Both the position numbers and the translations under genes were made by a program. A stretch of 64,000 bases of DNA. Origin: Heterohyrax brucei. Lineage: Eukaryota; Chordata; Mammalia; Hyracoidea; Procaviidae. Positions 32,301 through 44,300 of the stretch are shown here, piece by piece. The stretch lies in contig CM053158.1 of the NCBI GenBank assembly GCA_028571685.1, positions 49,956,501 through 50,020,500 of the forward strand, written 5' to 3'. Numbering within the stretch: position 1 is the first letter of the stretch; each line of letters opens with the position of its first letter. A model generated the notes under the pieces. It searched no databases and was not told the DNA's origin. It worked only from the letters and a program-made list of their open reading frames with translations.

Positions 32301-35300
32301 GTCTGTTTATAAATATTTATTCTCCTTCACTATTTGTCTTTTTCTCTGCATCTCTTTCTGAGTCTTTTGTCCTGTTTGTCTTGATGCCTCTTTCCCTCCT
32401 TCTGGCTCTCTCACCTTTCCTAACCTGTGTGTATGTTTGTCTGCCTTCCTGCCTCCTGGGGGAGACAGCGAGGTCTCCTCTCATTGTGGCCTCAGGAAAT
32501 CCATCTACTAAACAGACATTCTTTCACCAATCATGCATACATGTCTGTTTTACGTTAGACCAATCCCAGGTTCTCAGAATTCGTAAGTTAGCAGACCTTA
32601 CAAGTCCTGGTCCTCAAGAAGCATGTATTCTGGTAAAACAAGCCAGACAATGTTCAGATACACAAAGAAAGAACTAAAGATCATATGAGACTATGGAGTG
32701 TTAGTAAGGATATAGCGCAGGGTGCGAAGAGGGTTACATCAGCCAGCTCATCAGGCAAGGAGCCTGCCAGCCTCAGGTTGCTCAGATGGAGGCAGCTGTA
32801 GGTAGAGGAGAAGATCCTACCACGCCGTAGGAATTGTTGTGTGTCTTCAAATTGCTTCTGACTCATCGTGAGTGGTGGTAGATCGCCCGGCCTTCCCCAC
32901 CTCCCCTCTGGAAGCGGATGCTGGGTTTGAGCCACCAAGCTTTCAGGTAGTAGCCAATTGTTTACCAGGCTTCCTTAGTGAGGGAATACACAAACAAGCA
33001 AAAAAACCTCACTGCTGTGGAGACGATGCTGACTCATAGCAACCCTATAGGACAGTGTAGAACTGCTCCATAGAGTTTCCAAGGAGCACCTGGTGCGTTT
33101 GAACTGCTGATCTTTTGGTTAGCATACCTGGCACTTAATTATGCCATCAGGGCTCCTTGGTGAGGGGATAAACAACAACAACAAAAAAAAAACACTGCTG
33201 TCGAGGTGATTCCGACTCATAACAACTCTAGAGGACGGTGTAAAACTGCTCCATAGAGTGTTCAAGGAGCACCTGGTGGGTTTGAACTGCTGATCCATTG
33301 GTTAACAAAACAAAAAAAATAACAAATCCATTGCTATCTAGTCAGATCCAACTCATAGCGACCCTAGAGCTCAGAGTAGAACTTCCCCGTGGAGTTTCCA
33401 AAGGGGTGCCTGGCGGATTTGAACTGCCGACCTTTCTGTTTAGCAGACAAAGCAGTTAACCCACTACACCACCAGGGCTTCCAGTGAGGGAATAGCTGGG
33501 GGAAAATCCCAGAAGCCAGAAAAATTTGGTTTCCCTGTCTTCCTAGAGATAGGGAAGAGACCATGGTAACCTTAGTGGTGAGATAGGAGAGAGGGGAGAG
33601 ATGAGAATGACGAGCTCCTTGTCACATAGAGCCTTTAGGACAACGTGGGAGTGTGAATGGCTTTCTAATTGCAGTGGGAAGCCTCTACAGGAGAGGAGTA
33701 TGCTTTATTTGCACTTTAAAAATATCACTGTGACAGCTTGGTGGAAGAAGGCAAGAGTGGAAACACAGAAATCCTTTATGAGACTTATGAGAGCTGTCCA
33801 GGTGAGACAAGAGCATGGCCTTGTTGGTAGCAGGAAGCGGGGAAAGAATGGCCGTGGTCAGGATTTATAGTAGAAACAGTTACCAGACGTGCTGGTGGAT
33901 TGGGTGCAGCTTTTAACCTGTTCTCTTCCCGTCACTGGGGATGTTGTTAGTTGATGTTGAAGGATCCTGCTTTCATGGTGAGCCCATGTGTGCAGAATGT
34001 GACTTTTGGAGGCAAATCACCAGGTCTATGGCTTGGAATTACCATTTCAAATGAGTAATCCCTGAAAGCAACTTTGGTGGTTTTCACCTGTCAATCTCAA
34101 GTTAAACGATGATATGGAATAACACACTTCCCAGAGTGTGGGATGCAAGGTGCTAGCCAGAGGTGCCTGACATGATTGTAGGCAGTGAACCAGAAAGTAA
34201 GGTTCTTTTAGCCTTCCACTTAATACAAGAAGAAACAAGCAGTCCCTAACTTATGATGGGGTTCCTCCGACAATGATATCACAAGTCATTCCGATGTATA
34301 TTGAGTACCTCTTTTTTTTTTTTCCAGTTATTAATAGCTTAAATTGTGGCAGTGCTTTTTTTCTCCCTCTTTCTTTTTATTGTGCTTGAGGTGAAGTTTT
34401 ATAGAACAAACTCAAGCCAAGCCAAGTGCCGTCGAGTCGGATCCGACTCACTAGTTTCTCTTTAAATAGTATACTTTTTTATTTTTTAATTGGTTAATAA
34501 CCCCCCAACAGGTCAACACCCTCCCTTCTCAACCTTGGGTTCCCTATTACCAGCTTTCCTGGCCCCTCCTGCCTTCTTGTCATTGCCCCTGGGCTGGTGT
34601 GCCCCTTTAGTCTTGTTTTGTTTGATAGGCCTGTTGAATCTTTGGCTGAAGAGCAAACCTCAGGAGTAACTCCATTACTGAGCTGAAAGGATGTCTGCGG
34701 GCCGTGTTCTCAGAATCTCTCCAGTTTCTGTCAGGCCGGCAAATTTGGTCTTTCTTTTTGAGTTGGAATTTGGTTCTACATTTTTCTCCACCTCTGCCTC
34801 GGATAGTCTGTTGTGATTCTTGTCACAATGGTCAGTGAGAGTAGCTGGGCACAATCTAGTTGTCTAGCTGTACTGGACTCAGCCTGCTGGGGGCCACTGT
34901 AGATGTGGTCCATCTGTCCCGTGGACCAATCTTTCCCCTTGTTTATTTAGTTATCTTCATTTTTTTCCCAAAGGGGTAAGACCAGTGCAATATCCTAGCT
35001 GGGTGCTCACAGGCTTTTAAGACCCCAGATGCTACTCACCAAAGTAGAATGTAGAATATTTTCTTTATAACCTATGCCATACCAATTGAACTAAGGGTTC
35101 TCAGAGATCCTGGTCCTCACAGCCCCTGGTGTATGGCAATGGTCTGAATAGTACATCATAACATGGAATGTCTATAAATGAATATCTGAGAATGGCAGCA
35201 TCAGCAAATTACACACTGCAACACAGTGTACAGTACATATTACTAACGACCAGACTCACCAAGTGTAGTTCTTCCTAACTTGAATATGTGCTAGGCTGTT

Positions 35301-38300
35301 CCTAAGGGGGGGACTACCGGTAGTTCTAATGGGTCTTCAGTACCTTTCTATCACTTGCTAATTAATCTCATCAAAGAAGTTAGAGTGGGCTGGGCTGCAG
35401 AATCCCATCTCCAAGTGGATTTGAACTACCAACCTTTGGGTTATGGTTCAGGCCCAACCACAAGTGATTACAAGGCTTGCCTGGCAAGTGGCATGGGGGA
35501 AGCTGCCCTCCCATGCCAGACTTGGCACTGGTCAGTACACTGCAGTTTGCTCTAGGGAACCGCAGTCAAGGACTCAGGCCTCCTCCCCAATAGCCATGAG
35601 CACATGCTGACGGCACCACCTCCACTGTGACCTGCCTCCTCATTAAAGATCGTGCTTAAAGCATTTTTTGTCCCCTTTTAACTCAGTACCTCTCCAGCCT
35701 CTGTCTTTTCCCCTCTCCCTTCCCCTGAGCTGACCCATGGGTCAGTAAGAGGCAGGTGTCTTGTTTGGTGCTCCTTCCCTGTGTGTGCACTGCAGCTACT
35801 TTCTCCTCGCCAGGGCAGATCCATGGGGAAGTGCAGCATTGGGAGTTCCTTCTGCCTCTTGCTTGCCCTGTCACAGTACGGGAATTATAGCCCTAATTCT
35901 CACTGTCTGTTTAGCTCACTACCCTAACTGACCACCTTGATACCTGATTGCTTGACAGGTTGCAGCAAGAACCAGGGAACATATTTAGCTTGAACTGAAT
36001 GATGCTATTTTATCTTTTATTGCATTGTCTTTGTTGTTGTTAACTGCTGTCAAGTCGGCTCTGGCTCATGGTGACCTTATGTGTAACAGAATGAAACACT
36101 GCCTGGTCCTATTCCATTTTCACGATCCTCGGTACACTGGTGAGCTCAGCTTCCAGCTCTACAATGGACAATATTCTGTTATAATCCAGAGGACTTCCAT
36201 TGCCTGGTTTTCTAAAGGACAGTGCTAGGATTTTCTTCCTAGTCTGTCTGAGTCTGAAAGCTCCACTAAAACCTGTCTACCATGTGGCATTCTGCTCATC
36301 TTTCAAATAACCAGTGACACAGATTCCAGCATCACAGAAACACACAAGGCAACAAAAAGCGACAAACTGACAAATAGGTGGTGAGTGTATTATTTTTACC
36401 TGATACTTTCTACTGGAAATCCTGGTGGTATAGTGGTTAAATGCTACGGTAGCTAACCCAAAGGTCAGCAGTTCAAATCCATCAGGTGCTCTTTGGAAAC
36501 TCTATGGGGCAGTTCTCCCCCTTCCTGTAGGGTCATTATGAGTTGAATTACTCAGCAGCAGTGGTTATGGTAATTTCTTCATTATAGCAAGTGACCCAGA
36601 ATTTCCTTTCCTGACATAAAATTTTCTCCCTACTTTATCTATGTATAAAAAAAGAGAGAGAGAGTGACTTTTTGAAGACAGTAAATAAAGAGTGGCTATG
36701 GCTGCTAAGCAAAAGGTTGATTCATACAATCTACCAGGTGCTCCTTGGAAACTCTATCGGGCAGTTCTACTCTGCCTATAAGGGCACTGTGAGTTGGAAT
36801 CGACTCAACGACAGTGGGTTTGGTCTTTTTTGATTTATAGTAGAACGTTAGGGGGCATGTGGATGCCACGAGGATACAGTGACTGGAGTTGGAGTCAATC
36901 AGTGTCACGCAAAGCTTCTGGCCATCAAAGGGTCTGAGGACCAAGCCCCCATTTACTTTGTGCTGATGCGCGTGCGGCTGCCTGCCAGCAGCAGAGGGAC
37001 ACTTACATCCCGTATTGCTTCATAAAGGGCTCTGAAGGTCGGCTGCTTGTCATCATGGTAGACACCTCGGTTGCCGTGCAGAACAGACACACCTTCACGT
37101 TCGGCCTCTTTGCAGTTGCTTCCGTACATGCAGTGATCAGGACGGTAGTTCCAATGGCAGGGGAACACGTAGAGACACTCTGGTGGTGACAAAGAAAGAC
37201 ATATGTCTACAGTGAGTGTCAGCTCACATTTTATGCCTGGTGATTAAATCAACAGTTCTACAAATTGTAGACCATGCAGAATGTAAAGGCATATGAGCAC
37301 GGTCATGACCCACTGGCCAAATTTCATGCTATTTCTTAAACTTCTGACATAAGAATTAAAGGGCCATGTAGTAGCGATTTTTAAATTTCATCCAAAGAAG
37401 GAAGACAATCTCGAACCACAGACAAAAAGGAAAACTACGGCATCAGGCAGCTTGGGTCTGAATCCCTCCCTTTGCACTCACCAACAGTGAAACCTAGGTC
37501 TAATGATTTAAAATGGGACTTACAGGATCATCCCCTTATTTGATGACTGAGTGAAAAAACACATTGTTGTGCTCAATAGTGTTAGTAGCTACTATCACAA
37601 TCAACTCTTCACAAAGTTTTTGTGAAATGGAAAGACAAAGAAAATAAGAGTCAGGCTTGAACCAAAGATTCTTCTTTGGATTACAAAGACACAGAAATGA
37701 AACAAGGGAGAAGAAAAACAACAGCAAAGAGAAAAAAATGAAAAAATAAAACAAAAATATCCACACTCTAAGGTGACTCTCTTCTTGGTGTCTCTGTGTG
37801 TGTGTGTCTGTACACGCATGTTTCGAATCACTAATCTAGTAGTCCTTAACCAGGAGTGATTCTGCCCCCAAGAGAACAGGTGGCAGCATCTGGAGGAAGA
37901 CATTCTTGGTTGTCACAAGTGGGGTATGGTGCTACTGGTATCCAGGGGAAGAAGCCAGGGATACAGCTGAACATCTACAGCACAGGACAGCCCCCACAGC
38001 AAAGAATTATGTCAGCAGGGTCACAGTTGAGAAACCCTGCTCTAATTCTAGTGGACTCAGAAAATTTCCCTCTGATGACTAGCATTATGAAATTAGCACC
38101 AAGTTCATGACCTTCTTGCTTCCTAGTTCCTCAGCATGGTTCCTTTACAGGCTGGAATTAGAGGAGCTATAGCTTATGCTATCACGCATGGTAGTGATCC
38201 TCAGAAAGGCCTGGTAAGACAGCACAGAGGATTACAGCCAATCAGTGAGTGCTATTAGAAAAGTGACTTAAAGAAGTGCTTACCGGAGGGTTCAAAGTAT

Positions 38301-41300
38301 CCTCTTCTCATGCAGAGGACCACTGTTTAGGGATTACTTACAGAGAACTTCAAGTTGAAAAGTAAAGAATGAGGACACCATCACACAGTGCCTGTGGCAG
38401 ACCGTATATGTATCTGGTAGGTATGGCCTTTCAGAGGCCACCGTGATGTCCAGGAATCCTTTACCAAATTTCTGATTGTTCATAATGTACTATCAGATTT
38501 TCCTTCTCACAGAAGAACTTCATTCCACCATGATTTTTACCTCCAAAATTGCCTGTCTGTAGTCCATAGGCAGGACCGACCAGTGGTCACGCTGAAGCCA
38601 CACTCCCTGGATTCAAAACCCAATTCTTGTATTTATTACCTGTACAGCCCCTCCACTTTAGTTCCTCCTGTCTGAAAAAGGGAGTGCCATAACAGCTATC
38701 TGGTGGGGGGAGGAGTCCCTGGGTGCCACAAATGCTTAAGAGTTGGGCTGCCAGCAGAAACGGTGGGGGTTCAAGTCCACCCAGGGGAATCGCAGAAGAA
38801 AGGCCTGATGATCTGCTTCCAAAAACCCAGCCACTGAAAAGCCTATGGAAGTTAGCCCTACTCGCACACACATGGAGTAATCATACATTGGAATTAAATC
38901 AGCGGCAATGTTTTGTTTTGTTTTTTAATAGGCTGGATGTACAGATTGTGCAAAAACATCTAACAGTGCTTTTAAACAACTCCTGGCACACAGTGGGTTC
39001 CCCCGAGCCCCACTGCTTACTTATGTGACCCAATGGTTAGACCGCTCACCTGGGCTTCTGCACTTGCCACCTTCTCCTATGCATCCATTGATGTTTCCTG
39101 CTGAGTGACTGTCTTAGGGCTCACCTACGTTTCCGTAGATGCATGGATCACTTGACTCAACATATATTTATTGTGTGAGTGCCTGACATGCGCACTATAG
39201 ACAAAATAAATAAGAGCAAAGCCCACTCCCTGCCTTCATGGATTTTAAGGTTTGGTGACAAATGGCTTCACCTCTTCCCAAGTAGTTCAGGACTGCACTA
39301 AGCAGCCACCTCAAAGGACTGAGCCCAGTATGACCAAGTGGACAGGGCTTCTCAATCAGACATACATATGTTCAGACCGGGCTTCCATGAGTTTTATAAC
39401 GTTGGTGAGTTCCTGAAACAGCTGACATCAATTTAGAAGCCGTACCAAACCAGGAAACGAACCTGCTGCCGTCAAGTTAATTCGGACAGAGAGCAATCCT
39501 ACAGGGCAGAGCAGAACTTCCCCAGTAGCGTTGCCAAGGCTGTGAAGCTTTACAGAAGTGGTCTGTCATGTATTTCTTTCACAGAGCAGCTGGTAGGGTC
39601 AAACCACTGACCTTGTGGTCAGCAGCCAGGCACTCAAGCACTGCACCACCATGGCTCCGTTCAGAAGTCCAGAGAAGTCGTATTTACTCAGGTTTGAATC
39701 TCAGCTCTGCCACACGTTAACTGACAGCGGTGACACTGGTCTCAAACACACAAACCTTCGTGCAGACAGTGCAGGACTGGGTAACATTTCCTCCCGTTAC
39801 ATGTGAAGTTACCAGGAGTCAGCACTGACTCTGCAGCAACTAGCAACAATAATGAGCAGCTACGACCCGGCAGAGGAAGGGCTACGGGAATAAGCTGTGG
39901 AGGCAACTGTTGGGTTTGAATACAGAATCTTGCCACTAACCGAGTGAATTGAGGCAATGACATCACTTTCTGTGCTTCGGTTTCATCATCTTTAAAACAG
40001 AGAAAGTTATAAATATTAGCTGTTGATAGGGTAATACTATATGAGTTCATATACCTAAGTGCTCACAACAGTGCCTGGCACATAGAAAGCAGACTAGAAA
40101 TATAATGATGTCATGACTTGCCAGCACTAGGTGGGTGTGTCACTGAGTCAATTCTAACTCATAGTGACCCAAAGATCAGAGATGCCCCACACAGTTTTTT
40201 TTGTTCTTTACAGGAGCAGATTGCTGGGTCTTTTCTCCTATGGAACTGCTGGTGGGTTCAAACTGCAGACCTTTCAGTTACCGGCTGAGTGCATATAACT
40301 ATTATTATCATCATTATCACTGTTATACCAAGAACTATTGTATTAGGCTGCTGAAAGGATTCAATGAGATAAATTTAGTGAATCTTACTATTCTTGACAT
40401 ACAAGCCTGTGATAAATGTTTTACTCTAACTGCTTCTAAACATGCAGGTGGCTTGTCATTCTTAACCTTTTATAGGTCACAGATCTCTGAGAATCTAATG
40501 ACAGCTTTAGACTCTGGAAAAGTACAACTGAGTATATGTGAACAGATTGCAAAATTGTGCCCCCTAAAAAGGTATGCTGAAGTCCTCACCCCTGGTGCCT
40601 GCGAACATGAATTTGTTTGGAAACAGGGTCTTTGATAATGTTATCGGTTAACATGAAGTCATACTGGAGTAGGATAGGTCCTAATCAAATCTAAGTGGTA
40701 TCCTTCTAAAAAAGGAGCTACAGACATAAATCCAGAAGGAAGACGGCCACGTCACACTGGAAGGAGAGACTGGAGTAATGCATCGACAACCAAGGAAGGA
40801 GAAGGATTGCCAGCAACCACTAGACGCTAAGAAGAGGCAAGGAAGGAACTTCTCCCAGAACCTCAAAGCATGGGGCTGCTGATGCTTAGAGAGTCTAGGC
40901 TCCAGAGCTGTGAGATGATACATTTCTGTTGTTGTAAGCCCCCCCAATTTGTGGCACTTTGCTACAGCAGCCTAGGAAACCAATACAGTATACATAAAGA
41001 ACATCTGTTTCCAAGTTTGCGGTGTAACAGACTTCCCAAAGACCACCTAAGAATCCCAGCTGTTGAACCTTAAGTATGAAACTGAGTTCCAGAGAGTTTA
41101 ATTCACATCTTTACTTCCTGCTCCCTTCAGAATTTTCCCAGAGTAAGAAAAGTAAAACACCTTGTGCATATAAACCAAACAAGTATTCATTCACCATGTT
41201 ATTGTAAAACACTGGTGTCTCTAGAAGATAAGGTGCTGCTCTTGCCCTCAAGGAATTTACGCTCTGTAAGGGAAATATAAGTCCTGGTGGTAAAGTAGCT

Positions 41301-44300
41301 AAAGCCTCGACTGCTAACTGAAAGGCTTACGGTTGAAACCCACCAGTTGCTCCGCAGGAGAAAAATGTGATGATCTGCTTTTCTAAAAATTACAGTCTTG
41401 AAAACCTTGTGGGGCAGTTCTACTCTGTCCTACAGAGTCAATATGAGTTTGAATTGTCTTGATGGCAATGGGTTTAAGAAATAGTTTACAGTGTCGTCAA
41501 AATAAACAAATATCATGTTTTATTGAGGTTCAGAGAAAGGAGAGTATTTCTGAGAGGTGAGATGAGAGGAAATGTCAAACTTTCATTTGAACTTGGACTT
41601 CAAGTTAAAGTAGAATTTTGACAGTCAGAAACAGGGGCCTTGAAAAGCATTTAAGGTCGAGAGAAAAACAGCCTGATCACAATGAAAGGTTTGGAAATTT
41701 GATAGTGTTTCAGAAATGATAAGTCATTTTAGTTTTTCTGGGTTAAAAGCAATCTCTTTGAGGGGGGAAGATAATGGCAGAAAAGTGGTCATATAAATAC
41801 ACTGCTTTGGTCTAAAATATTCAAGAAATTTAAGACTAGACTAAGTTGCAGGTAACCACATTTGATTCTAGCTTGCTATGGCAAAAAAGAAAAAAAAAAA
41901 GAGTATTTTCTATTGAAAGCAGATGAGGTAGCTCAGAAAATCAGAGGTAAAGATGAACTGGGGCAGGAAATTGGCACTTCCTGGGGTAGAGGAGCTGGGG
42001 ACTAATACATATCAGCTTTTCAGCACTGTGCCAAGATGAATAAGCTTGCCACTTTCCGCTCTTCGGTAACTCCTCTCAAGGCTCAAGTTCACAGAAGATG
42101 GACTGCTTGGCTTAGCTGGAGTCAGGCAGGGCAGAGCTTTAAGATTCCATGCAATGAGAGAAGAATACCTCCCCTAAGGAAACAGACACTGTCACCAAAG
42201 GAAACCACAGTGGGTGGTTAAAAATAACAAATGTATCTTTTCATTTACAGATAAATTTTGCATGGGTTATACCTTGAAATCACCGTTTTAGGAATTAGGA
42301 GGGAGGGTGTTCCAAGCTAGCCTTACCAGGTGGGCAGAGAGGGGAAGCCGCCTGTGCAGAGGAGCTAACAGATATACAGAGTGGACTAATGATGGTTTGT
42401 TGGCACCTGAGCAATGTCTGTCCTGAAACACATCTCATTTAAGCAAGATTATCAGAGATGGCAAAACCTGATGCTTAAAAAAGATGGCATGGTGACATGT
42501 TTAGGTTGTTTTTCTCACTGCTGAGGAAATAAGTCAGTGAATGCTTTTAAAATTTCAAATCCTCAAACCCCAAATCACTGCAATTTAGTATACAATATTT
42601 TTTCCAGCTAACCTGGGTCTTCGCTGTTTTTCTCTCAATTTTACATAAATAAACTCAACTGGTTATCAAAGGGTCTGAAATCCCTTAGTGATTCCCACAA
42701 GAGCTTATATTTATTTTCAGAGTCTCTTAACTACTTCTAAAGTACTGTGTGAATTGATTGCTCCTTACATTTCTGATTATTTCATACTCTTGGAGTCTCT
42801 AAGCTTATGGAAAAGTTTATGCCTGATTATTTTAGTTCAAGGTCAAGCAGGCCTGCTACTCTGTAGGTACTCTGTGCCAAATGCTGCAAGGCTGACAGTC
42901 CGACTACATTGTTACCAGCTTGTTCTAAAGGTCCCATTCTGGAATGGAGCTTTCTCTGCATTCTTTTTTGCCCTTCTCCCAGATGCACCTTGCGTCAGGA
43001 ACCAGTTAGCCTGTTGCAGCATAGTCAGCTGTGACTCACGGTGACCCCACAGTCATCCTCCATAGGGCTTTCAATGGCTGTGAGCTTTTGGAAATAAGCC
43101 CCCAAGGCTTCATCTAAGTTGGTCTGAGTGGATTTTAATCACCCGCCTTTCAGTTACTAGCTGAGTGCTTAACTGTACCACCAAGGGACTCCTTTGCTCC
43201 AGAAAATGGAAATTAATTCTTCTGAGAAAACTTCCCTGACCATACAATCTTTAGAAAGCGTTCCTCTTTCTCCAGCCCTCGTCTATTTCCTTCACAGCAC
43301 TTAGCACAATTGGTGGTTATTCTGAATGACAAGTTATTGTTCTTTGTGAATCTATGTCTGCTGATAGAAGAGATTTTGTGAAAACAGGGTTTGATCTATC
43401 TTATCTCCAGCTGTATCCCCAGCACCTAGTCCTATAGCTGGCATATGGTAGGTGCTCAATGACTATCTGCTGAATGAATGAAACCATATACCACCCCGTA
43501 CCATATGCAGTAAAACTTGGGAGAGCTGGAACTTGGGACTGTCTTTTTTTCCAGTTCTCACAAATTTTCTAGCCTTTGACAGAGTGTAGCCTTACCACTT
43601 TTTTCCTATTGCTCTCTATTAGTGGAAAATCTTTGAGTTTTCCTTCTCTGACAGGGAAACCCTGGGAGCATAGTGGTTTTAAGTGTTATGGCTGCTAACC
43701 AAAGGTCAGCAGTTTGAATTCACCAGACACTTCTTGGAAACTCTATAGGGCAATTCTACTCTGTCCTCCAGGGTCACTATGAGCTGAAATTGACTCAAAT
43801 GCAATGGGCTTTTCCCTCCCTTCTGACAGGTTTCTGCCTTACATGTGCTCCAGCTTTGGGAGGTTTTACTCTGTATCCTGTCCCTATCTCTTGCTGTCTC
43901 CCTCTCCTTTTTCTCCCCATTCCCCTTTTCTCTCATTTTCCTTCCAGTGTTCTCCTTCTCTTCTTTCTCCTTCCCCCTTTCGCTCCATTCTCCTGATTCC
44001 ATTCATACAACCAACCAAGACTTGTGAAGTCCAGCTCCATGTAAAGCATTAAGCTAGCAGACACAAGTTCTTCTTACAAGGAACCTAAAATCTCTTTCCT
44101 TTTCTCTTGTGCTTTACATCAGAGCTCCTGAGTTGCCCAGTCTCCCAAGACAACAACTTGTTACCAGTTTTCCGGAGCAATGTTAATACCAAATAGTTGA
44201 GCCTGTCATGGCCAGTTGCTGGGTGCTTTTGGGTGTGAAAAATATGCCTGCAAACTCAAGGGCTGGGCTCCAATAATTCCAGGCAGGATGAGAATAACGT

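Noticed and set aside
40201-40635. 144-codon plus-strand ORF
   Set aside because: It starts within an antisense AfroSINE and ends in an MLT1 LTR; composition is not protein-like.
41884-41902. A-rich run as a retroposon tail
   Set aside because: No SINE or LINE sequence precedes it on either strand.
43790-44052. Overlapping ORFs rich in Pro, Ser, Phe and Leu
   Set aside because: They read through a polypyrimidine tract.
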